A DNA stretch of 64,000 nucleotides from Mytilisepta virgata (lineage: Eukaryota; Mollusca; Bivalvia; Mytilida; Mytilidae), in the NCBI GenBank assembly GCA_028015205.1, contig CM051510.1:28210580-28274579 (forward strand). Direction: 5' to 3'. The notes beneath the pieces are model-generated. The model had not been told where the DNA came from, made no database searches, and was given only the letters and a program-made list of their open reading frames with translations. This document shows positions 49,101 through 56,549 of this stretch, in pieces. The stretch's first letter is position 1. Each line of letters starts with the position of its first letter. A program made the position numbers and the translations under genes.

Positions 49101-49769
49101 TTGTACCACGTAGAGGAATCGCCCAATACGAAGTAGCTGTCAAATTTTTCGTCATAAATGTCGTTTCCCACCATTCCATGGTTTTCTACGTGAAGACCTA
49201 AATAAATTCAGAATTGTTTCAATATTAATATGGTTTGTTTAAAACTTTAAAGTATAAAATAAAACGTTTTGTCTTTACTTTTTTCGTATCCAAGGTAGCC
49301 ATAACAGTGAACAAATCATATCGACTTTAACATAAGAAAAAAATCATTGATTGCCAAATTTGAAACTATAACATTGCTTTTATTTTGTTGTAGTTGAACC
49401 TTTATTACCTATAATAACTTGACTTTTAATCTTTGTCAAAACTCACTTACCTGTCATGGCCGAATAAAATGTCACTTACCTGTCACGGCCGAATACAAAT
49501 TCACTTACCTGCCATGGCCGAATAAAAACTCACTTACCTGTCATGGCCGAATAGTAATTCGGTATTGAAAAAGTAGGAAAGTCCGATGTCATGTACTCAG
49601 CTCTGACTCCATTCTCCAAAAATCTTTTGAATCCAGGCAAGTTAACTCCCGATTTGTCTAAATAGTCCCATCGGAATCCATCTAACAGTATAAACATGAG
49701 CTTTGAAGCTTTACTGCCATTAATTTGAAGAACCATGACAAAAATTGCAAAAAGGATGAACGTCTTCAT
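24927..49769 (-). CDS. ENPP6-like: Gene A: ENPP6-like glycerophosphocholine choline phosphodiesterase, complete, 8 exons
   Basis: Exons: 49538-49769, 49049-49197, 45777-45954, 44941-45150, 40771-40859, 28436-28585, 26789-26882, 24927-25138. All introns are GT-AG and phases agree; the total is 1314 nt, 437 residues, against about 440 in vertebrate ENPP6. Residues 1-19 form a signal peptide. Expected active-site residues are present: Asp30 (LLDGFRWDY), nucleophile Ser68 (PTFSIPNYY, serine as in ENPP6 where most NPPs have threonine), Asp194 and His198 (NPDSYGHSYG), Asp241 and His242 (SDHGM), His349 (GSHGYD). The C-terminus is a hydrophobic GPI-signal-like tail. Known ENPP6 releases phosphocholine from glycerophosphocholine and lysophosphatidylcholine at the cell surface; substrate here is inferred. 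The exon 1 donor is tandemly repeated. Confidence 0.93.
25630..25763. mobile_element. Hairpin MITE in gene A intron 7
   Basis: Arms of about 50 bp: AAGGTTATTTTTACGGAATT..CTCACAAAC against GTTTGTGAGTGAATC..AATTCCTTCAAAATAACC. No coding capacity. Its centre resembles that of the hairpin at 28227-28296 (GTGAGTGAAT). Confidence 0.75.
25985..26460. repeat. Dispersed repeat, longer copy of 1911-2112
   Basis: It begins like 1911-2112, then continues through GTGCCCCGGAAGG, GACACCCGTCGTAAAG and ATAACGGTCAATCAGTTCG to CTGATAAAAGGCTGG. From memory this resembles a common mytilid repeat; a degenerate retroelement origin is possible but no protein motif is visible. Confidence 0.6.
26461..26788. other. 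Intron 7 proximal part, T-rich
   Basis: Low-complexity T-rich sequence immediately beyond the exon 7 donor. No other feature. Confidence 0.5.
26789..26882 (-). CDS. ENPP6-like: Gene A exon 7
   Basis: 94 nt with acceptor CTTGCAG and donor CCAG|GTAATG. It encodes PLYDVVPSIIGSHGYDPYAV, carrying the zinc-ligand His349, and MRGIFMVSGP, typical of the NPP core. Confidence 0.93.
26883..28226. other. Gene A intron 6, no bounded element recognised
   Basis: AT-rich. Several short frames (27456-27674, 27713-27910) show no domain, splice or repeat support. Confidence 0.5.
28227..28296. mobile_element. Short hairpin in gene A intron 6
   Basis: TGTATAAACTGGACCAGTTCAC at the left arm (given here as TATAAACTGGACCAGTTCAC) pairs with GTGAATTGGTCCAGTTTATA at the right. 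Probable small MITE. Confidence 0.6.
28436..28585 (-). CDS. ENPP6-like: Gene A exon 6
   Basis: 150 nt, phase 0 at both ends, with acceptor TTTACAG and donor CAG|GTATTT. It encodes VYNNLKLAEEEVGHFNVYRK and ends SPIILVADPGWSLLQ; the VADxGW motif is ENPP6-like. Confidence 0.93.
28800..28990. repeat. Dispersed repeat (GCACAAGATGTGCACATTT family)
   Basis: Closely matches 22936-23110 and 59446-59600 in the same orientation. Confidence 0.75.
29398..29855. repeat. 458-bp direct terminal repeat, left
   Basis: About 99% identical by eye to 31561-32018; starts TGGGTCAAG, ends CTTGAGCCA. Confidence 0.9.
31196..31211. repeat. Poly-G tract
   Basis: A G homopolymer of about 15 in the internal region of the 2.6-kb element. 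Confidence 0.9.
31561..32018. repeat. 458-bp direct terminal repeat, right
   Basis: Partner of 29398-29855; joins directly to the continuing Tc1 transposase sequence at 32019. Confidence 0.9.
32640..36670 (-). pseudogene. LINE (non-LTR retrotransposon) with APE endonuclease and RT, decayed
   Basis: Order on the minus strand: an ORF1-like coiled-coil segment (36425-35994, KVKNLESELKME and onward), then an endonuclease region with LLCGDFNAR near 35630 and a terminal DYVL-type motif near 35400. The reverse transcriptase follows: NKAAGLDNITNNMLK near 34560, DGQIGFTKKVRTSDHIF near 34270, a YPDD box near 33900. Then comes the LLYGSEIWGFF region at 33086-33724, and a C-terminal zinc knuckle (CLSCSSGEVDDEKHLFSC) ending at 32664. 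Many stops and frame changes show it is inactive. It lies antisense-neutral, on the same strand as gene A, in intron 5. The shorter plus-strand pieces at 5.2 and 6.4 kb are relatives. Confidence 0.85.
36671..37260. other. Gene A intron 5, nothing recognised
   Basis: Sequence between the LINE 5' end and the GGTTCTA element. A short plus frame at 36790-36993 has no recognisable domain. Confidence 0.45.
37261..38595. mobile_element. Element with inverted ends and GGTTCTA-rich subterminal repeats
   Basis: Ends are inverted: ACAGTTGATGGTCAGTTCTA at the left, and the complement of ACAGTTGAGATCATTTCTAG at the right. Just inside each end lies a cluster of about 28-30-bp units of the form CATAAATGGTTCTAGGGTAG (37297-37465 and 38430-38560). 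The unit core GGTTCTAGGGTAGAACC is itself palindromic. Non-coding. Repeated subterminal motifs resemble transposase-binding arrays of non-autonomous DNA transposons. Confidence 0.65.
37535..37800. repeat. Dispersed repeat (CTGTACCAAGTCAGGAATATG family)
   Basis: The run from GCCTGTACCAAGTCAGG through GTGTTTGAGCTTTTGATTT to GGACTTTCCGTTTTGAATTT is one I recognise from memory as very common in mytilid DNA. It is nested inside the GGTTCTA element. Confidence 0.6.
38775..39158. mobile_element. TTAA-type MITE, copy 3, broken by a Tc1 insertion
   Basis: The internal sequence (GGATTTGAAATA..GTTTTAGTTTGAGAG, GAACATATGAATAGTAAAC, CATGTGCTCATTTTAGAGC) matches 24185-24320, and the right end CATGATCATCGTGCATCC matches the MITE terminus. 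The left TIR is deleted, and the right terminal TTAA is replaced by the Tc1 insertion at 39159. Confidence 0.75.
39159..40700 (-). mobile_element. Complete Tc1/mariner element
   Basis: Terminal inverted repeats: CACTGAACCGCAAAAGAAAC at 39159 and its complement at 40700 (first base differs), both continuing to GTCGC, about 26 bp, flanked by TA on each side. The 1542-bp element encodes one intact transposase on the minus strand. It lies in gene A intron 5, about 70 bp from exon 5. Confidence 0.92.
39351..40448 (-). CDS. Tc1 transposase, intact DD34E
   Basis: 365 codons with no interruption; a second in-frame ATG at codon 21 (MPRLTPQQREQAIGRL) is the more likely start, giving about 345 residues, the usual Tc1 length. 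N-terminal paired-like helix-turn-helix regions are followed by an RPRSGRP-type linker, then FSDESRYCIS (first Asp), QQDNAPAHTA (second Asp) and SPDLNPIEHLWHEVQ (Glu). I count 34 residues between the second Asp and the Glu, i.e. DD34E. It catalyses cut-and-paste transposition into TA sites. Base composition is more GC-rich than the surrounding intron. The intact frame and well matched TIRs suggest recent activity. Confidence 0.95.
   Translation of the reverse strand: MGIKGRRKLKSVSISVDTEAMPRLTPQQREQAIGRLDAGQFARVIANDFNCAVRTIGRLRTRYNATNSTNDRPRSGRPQVTTPRQNRGIVRHHLMNRFTPAAETARNTVGKHGRPISDDTVRRRLAARNMRCRRPARGPILTPRHREARLQLATQRQNWRNRQWRNIIFSDESRYCISTADGRTRVWRRRGERYEDSCILETDAWGGPSIMVWGGIGLNVKLGLVIFQNLGPGRGNGVTAARYIDQVLTPHVQPHFARHQNKTFQQDNAPAHTARATREFLQQNNINVMDWPALSPDLNPIEHLWHEVQRRLNNEQPSPTTAAELSQAFQRVWARIPMAFINRLINSMYRRCAAVIGAGGGHTRY
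40771..40859 (-). CDS. ENPP6-like: Gene A exon 5
   Basis: 89 nt with acceptor ATTATAG and donor AAG|GTAAAT. It encodes YIDLNDVQGEILGAGAMVNL and WPKEGKIEK; the NLWP tryptophan is lost in copy C. Confidence 0.92.
41600..41875. repeat. Dispersed repeat, inverted copy of 1042-1330
   Basis: GCGAGCGCAGCGAACGCTAT, AGTCAGAATCGTGATACC and GGGCCACGCCAACAGC match the complement of 1042-1330. Confidence 0.65.
42031..43978. mobile_element. AGCTCACCTG element with internal 162-bp tandem repeats
   Basis: The left end is AGCTCACCTGGCC followed by a (CGTCGT)n/CCGTC tract; the right end contains CCAGGTGAGC and GGTGAGCC near 43940-43974. The body (42830-43720) consists of repeats of about 162 bp with GTTTGCCATGTTGAGATC, AACCCATTTAGGAGTTATTG and CATTTATCTCCAAAAC. 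Non-coding. The family is common in molluscan DNA, from memory. It lies in gene A intron 4. Confidence 0.75.
43979..44940. other. Gene A intron 4, nothing recognised
   Basis: A GGACCGCGGACCACTCGGACC-like GC-rich spot near 44080 stands out in AT-rich DNA (shortened: CGGACCGTGTTATTGGAC). No exon or element boundary is seen. Confidence 0.4.
44941..45150 (-). CDS. ENPP6-like: Gene A exon 4 (two metal-ligand motifs)
   Basis: 210 nt with acceptor ATAACAG and donor ACAG|GTAAAC, same length as gene B exon 4. It carries VFVENPDSYGHSYGPNS and VTVMIFSDHGMIEVSPER: Asp194, His198, Asp241 and His242. Confidence 0.95.
45777..45954 (-). CDS. ENPP6-like: Gene A exon 3
   Basis: 178 nt with acceptor TGAAAAG and donor TGG|GTAAGT. 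It encodes GKRVYMFHWLGCQVEIAGTT and ends LFEQDTADVVG. The HW-x-GC-x-VEI-x-G motif is specific to the ENPP6 branch. Confidence 0.93.
46430..47022. repeat. Long inverted repeat, left arm
   Basis: Complementary to 48340-48940. Shared blocks include CTTCCGCTTCCGGTCCATAG, AAGGATTAAGTTGTCATTTC and, at the inner edge, ATGTCATTAGTAAGTCTC against its near complement at 48340-48372. Confidence 0.9.
47023..47740 (+). pseudogene. Polinton-type FtsK/HerA packaging ATPase, decayed
   Basis: The family pumps DNA into the virus-like capsid using ATP. A degenerate Walker A region lies near 47030-47065, WLYKRWQPLYAKI near 47250, and the Walker B segment GVRYMVVLNDLM near 47365-47400. A sensor-like SVVALNQNLYYGKDP follows near 47460-47510. 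These motifs lie in different frames: breaks occur around 47430 and 47590, an in-frame stop near 47672, and several more in the first 200 bp. The 5' end is truncated at the inverted repeat. Not functional. Confidence 0.75.
47840..48420 (+). pseudogene. Adenain-like (Polinton) cysteine protease, disrupted
   Basis: The family processes capsid proteins. The open part (47857-48219) begins with a charged stretch and contains ADDLPAREGYRPQSFVV, and GSHWVVFHFPKDGPAE with the catalytic histidine. It ends at an in-frame TAA at 48217. The rest, including the TCGLYC catalytic-cysteine motif near 48260, follows in the same frame beyond the stop. The 3' end of the frame runs into the right inverted repeat. 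Inactive as it stands. Confidence 0.8.
48340..48940. repeat. Long inverted repeat, right arm
   Basis: Complement of 46430-47022. Its inner edge overlaps the 3' coding end of the protease remnant. Confidence 0.9.
49049..49197 (-). CDS. ENPP6-like: Gene A exon 2
   Basis: 149 nt with acceptor ATTTAG and donor CAG|GTAGTA. It encodes LHVENHGMVGNDIYDEKFDS and ends IFWNQSEPIWIQAEKQ, matching the WWNGSEPLW region of ENPP6. Confidence 0.93.
49443..49558 (-). repeat. 29-bp tandem repeat of the exon 1/intron 1 junction, gene A
   Basis: TCACTTACCTG starts at 49443, 49472, 49501 and 49530, exactly 29 bp apart. Each unit, read on the minus strand, is TTCGGCCATGACAG|GTAAGTGA with minor variants, i.e. the last bases of exon 1 plus a consensus donor. 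The copy at 49530-49558 is the true exon end; the other three are duplicate donors within intron 1. Reading through the first donor meets TGA at once. Confidence 0.95.
49538..49769 (-). CDS. ENPP6-like: Gene A exon 1 (signal peptide, nucleophile)
   Basis: ATG at 49767-49769; 232 nt to the donor ACAG|GTAAGT. It encodes a hydrophobic signal peptide (MKTFILFAIFVMVLQINGS), the LLDGFRWDY metal-binding motif, and SDFPTFSIPNYYSAMTG with the serine nucleophile. Confidence 0.95.
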
Positions 49770-50504
49770 GTCTGTTGAGACTGAAAAATATCACCTATAT
49801 AAGAATGAACCTCGCTAAATAGGGTTAACAATACCTGGGTTCAATTATACCTTTAAATCGGGCTAAGTGGTTTACCTTTTTTGACCTAGTGTTCTTAAAT
49901 TTTGGATTTTAACAATAAAAATTGTTTTTCCCATGAACTTAATTTCCAGTTTACTGACGAGAGAACTATAAATTCATATTCGGTGCATACATCTGCATAT
50001 CCTCTTGATACAGTTTTATACATGTATTGCATAACATCCCAATTTTTGTTTTACAAAACCTTCAATTCAATGGAGTTTGTATATTGTTGTTGAAAAGACA
50101 TTGTGTACCGGTATTATAATTCAAAAGAAAGCGACCTAACTCATCCAACAGTACCATGTGGTGTTTGGGATACATGATAAAATAATTAACAAAAGTCGAT
50201 AACCAGTTCAACAATTTATCAAACACAATGGAGGTAGAACTGATCAGATTTTGACTGCCGTTGGTTGGGTATGGTCGGATAATTCAGCCTTCTGTAGCGG
50301 CCATTAGTCTATTCTTTTCGAAAACTACAGAAGGGGTTTGTAGCGTGAATGGATCGTGGGATTTTCTAAACATGTTAACCACTATCGCAGGTGGTCTGGC
50401 GGATTTCCTTACCTAAAAACACTGTAAAGAGAGAGTCTACCCTATGTGCCGCATTCGGACACGCTAGGCAACTCTTTTGGTTGAGCTCACATGATCCATC
50501 ATGT
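49770..50504. promoter_or_regulatory. Upstream region of gene A, no defined promoter element
   Basis: This 5' flank should hold the gene A promoter. I see no convincing TATA box at a defined distance and no other bounded element; TATATAAG at 49795-49802 lies too close to the ATG to call. Confidence 0.25.
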
Positions 50505-51745
50505 TATTTTCCCCGCACTTCGAATGAAGTACGGGGATATTTGTAATTGGTCCGTCTGTCCGTCTGTTTGTTTGTCCGTCTGTCCGTCCGTTAGATAATC
50601 TTGTCTCCAGAACTCCTAGTTCATTTTTAATTTCATGCATTTAATTTCTATACAGTATTGTCACAAATTAGGTTTTAGTATTTTGATTTTCAAAAATTGG
50701 GGCCCACAGGGGGCGAATTTCAAAATTGGAAATTTAAACTTGTGACCTAGACTCCTCATTCATTTCTCATTTTATGCTTTTAATTTCTATTCAGTATTAT
50801 CACATACTGTATGTATGTACGTAGATGCGCAATAAGGTTTTCGAATTCTGATTTTTTAAAATTGGGGTCCACATGGGTCGAATTTCAAAAATTGGAAGTT
50901 TAAGGTTGTGACCTAAACACCTCATACATTTTTCATTTTATGCCTAAATTTCTATACATTATTGTCACATACTGTATGTTGATGTGCAATATTTTTTTTT
51001 AGAATTTTGATTTACAAAAGTTGGGGACCACAGGCGTCGAATTTCGAAAATTGGAATTTAAGCTTGTGACCTAAACTCCTCATTCATTCGTCATGTTATG
51101 CATTTAATTTCTATACAGTATTGTCACATACTATATGTAGATGCGCAATAAGGTTTTAGAATTTTTATTTTCAAAAATTGGGGCCCACAGCGGTCGAAAA
51201 ATGGAAATTTAAACTAAACTCCTTATTAATTTTTCATTTTATGCTTTTAATTTCTATACAATACTGTCACATACTGTATATAGATGCGCAATAAGGTTTT
51301 AGAATTTTGATTTTGACAACTTGAGGCCTACATGGGGTGCATTTCGGAAATAGTGAATTTAAGCTTGTGCCTTAAACTCCTCTTTCATTTTTCATTTAGA
51401 TTTAGCAAATTTATTTTTTATATAATATTGTTCTTTATTTTCTGTAGATGTTTGAAAAGGTTTTTAATTTTGAAAATCTATTAACGGATCACAAAATGGT
51501 GAATTGCTAATTTTGCCTTGTCTCTGGAAATACTCATTCATATTTTGTTTCAGTGGTTTCATTTGTTTATAATATTATTCTTCACTATATGTAGATGTAC
51601 AATACGGTTTTCAATTTCAAAATTTGATTCAGGGTTCCAATTTTCAGACTGAATTTATGAAATTGCTAATTTTTTACTGTTAATTGTTTTTTTAATTGTG
51701 CAGTGCGGGGATGGACATCGTTTCTGATGGCACCAATATCTAGTT
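50505..51745. mobile_element. Repeat element bounded by TACGGGGAT / CGGGGATGG motifs, with tandem units
   Basis: The left end is CCCCGCACTTCGAATGAAGTACGGGG-like (palindromic; key part TTCGAATGAAGTACGGGG), followed by CCGTCTGTCCGTCTG tracts. Units of about 180 bp repeat CTCCTCATTCATTTTTCATT, TTTCTATACAGTATTGTCAC, GATGCGCAATAAGGTTTT and TTGGGGCCCACAGG up to about 51600. Near the right end is GTGCGGGGATGGACATCG. Non-coding, organised like the AGCTCACCTG element but a different family. Confidence 0.65.
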
Positions 51746-52200
51746 TCTACATGTATTTCTGCTTGACTCAGTGCTTTTTTTTTAGTGGGTTTTTAGAGTT
51801 AAATGTTCCGATGTGTCACCCGTCTCTGGTGACAGGCCACAGATTAATACTCATTTATTGAAAGGAAAATGTAAACAAAATATATACTATGAATTATTAT
51901 ATGTAAAAGTTATAATAGGTTTTTATCATAGATTTCAAATTATTTTTTTTTTACTTATTCATTTTGCTATACCGGTTTTTATATGTCAATTTTTCATTTT
52001 CCAACAAAAATATCAAACGTCGAAAATCCTTGGTATTTTGATGCCGCAAGTGAAAATTTAGACAGGATTTAAACTCTATATTATATACAAAATTAATTTG
52101 AAAAAAATAATAGAAGTACAAATGTACATGTTTTGTACGTTTTATCAGTTGTTGGATAAATCGACTGTTTGCTTTTTAAAATGAAAAGGAAAAATTACAT
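51746..52200. other. Intergenic, nothing recognised
   Basis: A plus frame at 51813-52061 shows no domain or splice support. Confidence 0.45.
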
Positions 52201-52203
52201 GTA

Positions 52204-52365
52204 CAGTCAAAACTGTCTATAAAGGGCAGCGGAGGGACCAGAAAAAAGTGCCCTTTATAAAGAGGTTAATTTTACAAGCTTCATTTATAAATGGGACTTT
52301 TTCACCTTTATAGACAATGATTTGCTACATAGAGGTGCCCTTTAAAGCAGGTTTAATTGTATTTT
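52204..52365. mobile_element. MITE-like repeat (CTATAAAGGGCA family)
   Basis: ACTGTCTATAAAGGGCA at the left and TGCCCTTTAAAGCAGG at the right are roughly inverted. Another copy in reverse lies at 61790-61975. Confidence 0.65.
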
Positions 52366-52684
52366 AAAGGGAACAGGAATACAACCTGTGAAACTTTCTA
52401 CAAGCTGCATATTTAATAGAATTCAAAGCGGTATTTTACAAAGAAATTATCATATAAGTTTAATAATGATTACATGTGACATGTTATAGTAATTATGAAT
52501 AAATATGAAGAGGACACACCGTAAAGAGCTGAAGTCTGCAAACTAAGCAATTTTCAATGAATAAAAACGCCGAATTCTTATTAACGTTATTGGACGAAAC
52601 ATCGTACGTACGTCAAGAACATTTTAAAGGAAGTTTACTATATGGTCTTATATGTACATATTATCAGGTTTTCTGCAAACGTAT
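52366..52684. other. Intergenic, nothing recognised
   Basis: AT-rich DNA without visible structure. Confidence 0.4.
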
Positions 52685-52800
52685 ATCGTGAAATATCAGC
52701 CGCGAGACACAATGTGAAGCTTTTTCGGCGAGTGAGCGTAGCGAATGAGCCAAAAAGCTTCATATTTTGTCGAGCGGCTTATATTTTACAACATTTGTTT
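52685..52800. mobile_element. Hairpin repeat
   Basis: GTGAAATATCAGCCGCGAGA..GTGAAGCTTTTT pairs with AAAAAGCTTCATATTTTGTC..GCGGCTTATATTTTAC. The loop is GCGAGTGAGCGTAGCGAATG. Confidence 0.65.
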
Positions 52801-53334
52801 GAAGAAAACTTGATGATAAATTTATCGTATTGTTAATTAGCAATCTTAATGTAATTTCTTACTTTTCAATGGCCATCCGCCTATAACCGGATGTTTTCCT
52901 GATATATTCGGGTCAACGTTGGGTCAAACATTATGACGTCGCTGATATATTCGGGTCAGCTCATATTACGGTCGGGTCAACTCTTTACGACGTCACAGTA
53001 CCGAAATACGGGAAATGCTGAAGGCCTCAGCAGGTTGATATAGCCATAGGGAAATACGATAATAAACTATCTTCAGCGGATGCAATTTTGGTTGACTCCT
53101 TGTACTAGTAGCACCTTTCTGTAAAGTTCAATTCCATCTTGCTATGTTAATACATTTGTAGTTTCATAAAAGAAGATTTTCAAATTTCACACAAACCCTT
53201 TTCTCTATTTTTAGTAACAGTAGTCACGTCGAATGTAAGTGGGGGATACCGGAATTATTATTTGCCAGGGAACCATTAAAGGATCATTCCACAGAAGTGT
53301 TGTCCCAATTGTCTCACTGGTTTCAGACAATATA

Positions 53335-53435
53335 TTTAAAGGGTATTTAATGACGATCGATGACGGACTAAAAGTGATGACAATAGCTCACATGGCCAAT
53401 TGGGCTGTGCGAGGTAATATATTAATAAATTATAA
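53335..53435. repeat. End fragment of an AGCTCACCTG-type element, reversed
   Basis: GACGGACTAAAAGTGATGAC and ATAGCTCACATGGCCAATTG are the complement of the element end at 42045-42080 (GGCCATGTGAGCTATTGCCA). This explains a plus-strand frame at 53239-53457. Confidence 0.6.
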
Positions 53436-54512
53436 TCAGCAATTGTCACAATTCTAAAGATTTTGATTAATTTGTTTACCTGTAAATTTACTTAAATTTT
53501 AACAAAAACCAGCTCGCTTTTTTTTAATTACATCATCGCGCTTAATTTATGCATGTATCTTAGTATATGTCATTTTAATATAATAGTGTCATCTAGATTT
53601 AATTCATAGTGTTTATTATACTCTACAAGGTTTATAATTTGAAGTGTTATGACCTACTTCAAAACAAAATTTTATATAAGATTGGTAAACGGAAATCATG
53701 GTGAATTTTATATCAACGAGATGACGTGCAATAATTAATACAGTCATCAAACCTGTAAATGTCGAACATAGTTGACCTATAATATATATAATGAAATATA
53801 GCCTATTAATAACATTTTATTGGTACATTTGTACCAAAGATACATGTATTTGAATTTATAATAGCTGATAAATATAATAAGTAAAAATATTTCGGGGAAC
53901 CCCCAAAACATGGCCTGGCAGGTTTTGTCATTTTCCACTAATTTATTCGGAGATATTTGATTAAAACTGAGATCAAAATATTGCATGAGGTAACCATTGA
54001 CAAGTATTTTGCTCATTGCTGATTTTAATTTGTGTCCACTATAAACACCAACAGAATTAAAAAAAACTCAAATGACAAGTGGGAAATCGACTCATCAAAC
54101 AAAGAACAGAAATGAAAATGTCCTCAAAGTGGATAGAAGTATTCTTACCTCAGTACAAATCTATCATTAGTAAAAGCATCCCTACGCCATGTACATGTAC
54201 ACGTAATACGTCTGACAAGTAATTACGACAATTTCTATGCTCGTATATTGTAATGATCCAAGTCAGAATTTAGATTCCATGATAATTATGCACGTAAGCA
54301 CAAAAATCAACCATGATACTAATTCTTATCATACATCAGATGCATAAGACATTCCTAAGTAATTTTGTACTACATGTAATAAATAATTGACACGAGGTTA
54401 TGGGACGTATGTTTATTAATTATACCAGTCAAAATATAAAAATAAATAGAGTGACAATTAAAATTTAACAATAACGTGAACTTTATAAACGAAACATTAT
54501 TTTTTTTCTTTT
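53436..54512. other. Intergenic, nothing recognised
   Basis: AT-rich DNA; no exon, hairpin or tandem repeat seen. Confidence 0.45.
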
Positions 54513-55330
54513 AAGCTGACCTGACCCAAAGGGCATTGTGAGCTACTGTCACCAATTTGTGCGAGACCGCCTCGGTGGTCTCGTGGTAGCGTGCTCGCCC
54601 CGAGTGCGGAAGATCGCGGGTTCGATCCCCGGCCGGGTCAAACCAAAGACATTAAAATTGGTATTTGCTGCTTCTCCGCCAAGCACGCGGCATCTAGGAG
54701 TAAGAGCAAAGACTGATCGGCTCGGAGTCAGTATAATGCGTCCGAGTGAGGTGATATGTCTTCCTGCGGACAGTTACCTCGTGAGCTAGCACATTAAAAA
54801 TCCGACTAAGCGTGTCGGTCTAGTACAAAGCAGGGCTCATATTCATTATCATATCAACATGTTCTCGTCCTGATATGCACCTGGTTGCCAATGGACGTTA
54901 AACAATAATTCATCCATCCATCCAATTTGTGCGTGTCGTCCGCCCTGGTAAACTTTTCTTTAAAGATATTGTCCTTTGAAACCAAATGAGACCAAGTCTT
55001 GGTAGAACTGTTCCTGCGTTGCCCCTTTTAAAATATTCCGGATGGCTCGAATCTCTAAACAAATATAGTCGCAGTTTCTATAAATAGAAAATTCAGCCAA
55101 GAAAATACTTAAAAATCTTCTGAATACTTGTAATAAATAATATAAATATTCTGAAACTATAAGGCAATATGGCCGTTGTTACAACAAATAGAAAAATGAG
55201 CAAATAAATACTTAAAAATTCTCTCCTCTGAAACAGCTGGGGTTAATTTAGAGCACAGTTCGGCAATGTGGCCCTTAGGAAATTTTTAAAATTAAAGCCC
55301 GGGTTCTGGTTTCTGTTTCACTATGGTCGT
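54513..55330. mobile_element. AGCTCACCTG-family relative, split by a SINE
   Basis: The left end AAGCTGACCTGACCC with GTGAGCTACTGTCACCAATT is a diverged version of the 42031 element. After the SINE it resumes with GTCGTCCGCCCTGG and CTCCTCTGAAACAGC-type motifs. Confidence 0.6.
54564..54921 (+). mobile_element. Full-length tRNA-derived SINE with 12-bp target duplication
   Basis: The tRNA-like head has a recognisable A box region (TGGTCTCGTGGTAGCGTG) and B box (GGGTTCGATCCC), the pol III internal promoter. A body with GTGTCGGTCTAGTACAAAGC and CTGGTTGCCAATGGACG follows, ending in an (ATCC)n tail. CCAATTTGTGCG flanks both ends (54552-54563 and 54922-54933). The tRNA fold is not followed by a normal 3' end, so it is not a functional tRNA gene. 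Confidence 0.9.
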
Positions 55331-55908
55331 AAGAGTTACGACTGCTCGTAAATCCTTTGAATATATACAAGTTACGACTGATCGTAACACTTGCGACTTA
55401 GACCAATGTGACAGCTTTTACAAAAAAGCAAAACATAGCAAATTGTCTATAGTGTGGAGGAGTAGTGCCGCAGTTATTGAAAAAAACAGCAAATACATTA
55501 AGTCGTCCTATAGTAAGTCATGAGTTAGTGTAGCTCCGTTTAGTGCAGGAATGTGTATCACACGTTTTTGCACATTTTCATGCATTCTATTTCAAGAAAG
55601 ATTCATTTTAAGGAAAAAAATGACAAAATGTCAATTTCTTTTCAATTTCAAGTCAAAGGAACGAAATGCTTAATAAAAACAATCAGCAATCCTAACTTAT
55701 TCTGTTTTTCATGTCTATTTTTATTTTTCAAGTTTAGGAAAAAAGCCGATTCTAATCGTAATACTGAGGAATCACATTTTTATGAACAAAAAATACTTAT
55801 TTTTTTTTTAAAATAGAACTTTTATATAAAAATATAGATCAAAAGAGGTTGATTGGTTATATGATATTGAGGTTGGGAATCTTGGACTAAGTCCGTGTTT
55901 TCAAATTA

Positions 55909-56075
55909 GGAGATAACTGTATTGTATTTTATTATTTAACGGTATCAATTGAATGATTTGATGGTCGGAAACTGAGTTTACTGGGGACGCGTTAGTGGAT
56001 CCAGTAAACGGATATTTCCGACCATCAAACCATCCATTGTTGCCGTCAAATAATAAATACAATACTGTTATCTCC
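55909..56075. mobile_element. Hairpin MITE with arms of about 75 bp
   Basis: GGAGATAACTGTATTGTATT at the left pairs with AATACAATACTGTTATCTCC at the right. The match continues through GATGGTCGGAAA / TTTCCGACCATC and AGTTTACTGG / CCAGTAAAC to a short loop. No coding capacity. Confidence 0.85.
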
Positions 56076-56549
56076 ACTGTAATGCAGATGCCAAAATATC
56101 GCCTTAAACGGAAATTTACAAAACGTCGGAAGTAATGTCTGCGCATGCGAAATAATTTCATTGTATCAATTGTGCTTTTGATATCATGAGATTTTCAACG
56201 CTGTCCAATCAGAATCGATGTTACAATCAGTATTGCATTACAATATAAAGATGGCCCTCAGTAACTCTAGTATACGTGTATTTATTTGTTAGTTTTCTCG
56301 TTTGTTTTAGCTACCAAAACTATGGATTGATGTTTTTGGTAATTAATTAAACAAAATAAAGGTATTAATATTCTGCAGGAGAAATATGTGCGTTTACATT
56401 TTTTAAACGTTTCCTGGTCTTGTGTGAATTCCTAAATGAGGAATTGCCAACCTTACAATATAAAATATGACATAACGATACTTCTTTCTCTATTGATAAT
56501 TATCTGGAATTATCTAAAACATTCTGGAACAAGTAATACCAAAACAAAA

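Noticed and set aside
53239..53457. 72-residue plus-strand frame
   Set aside because: It overlaps a reversed end of an AGCTCACCTG-type repeat and has no splice or domain support.
54564..54650. Functional tRNA gene
   Set aside because: A and B box motifs are present, but the sequence continues into a SINE body and tail with a target duplication. It is a SINE head.
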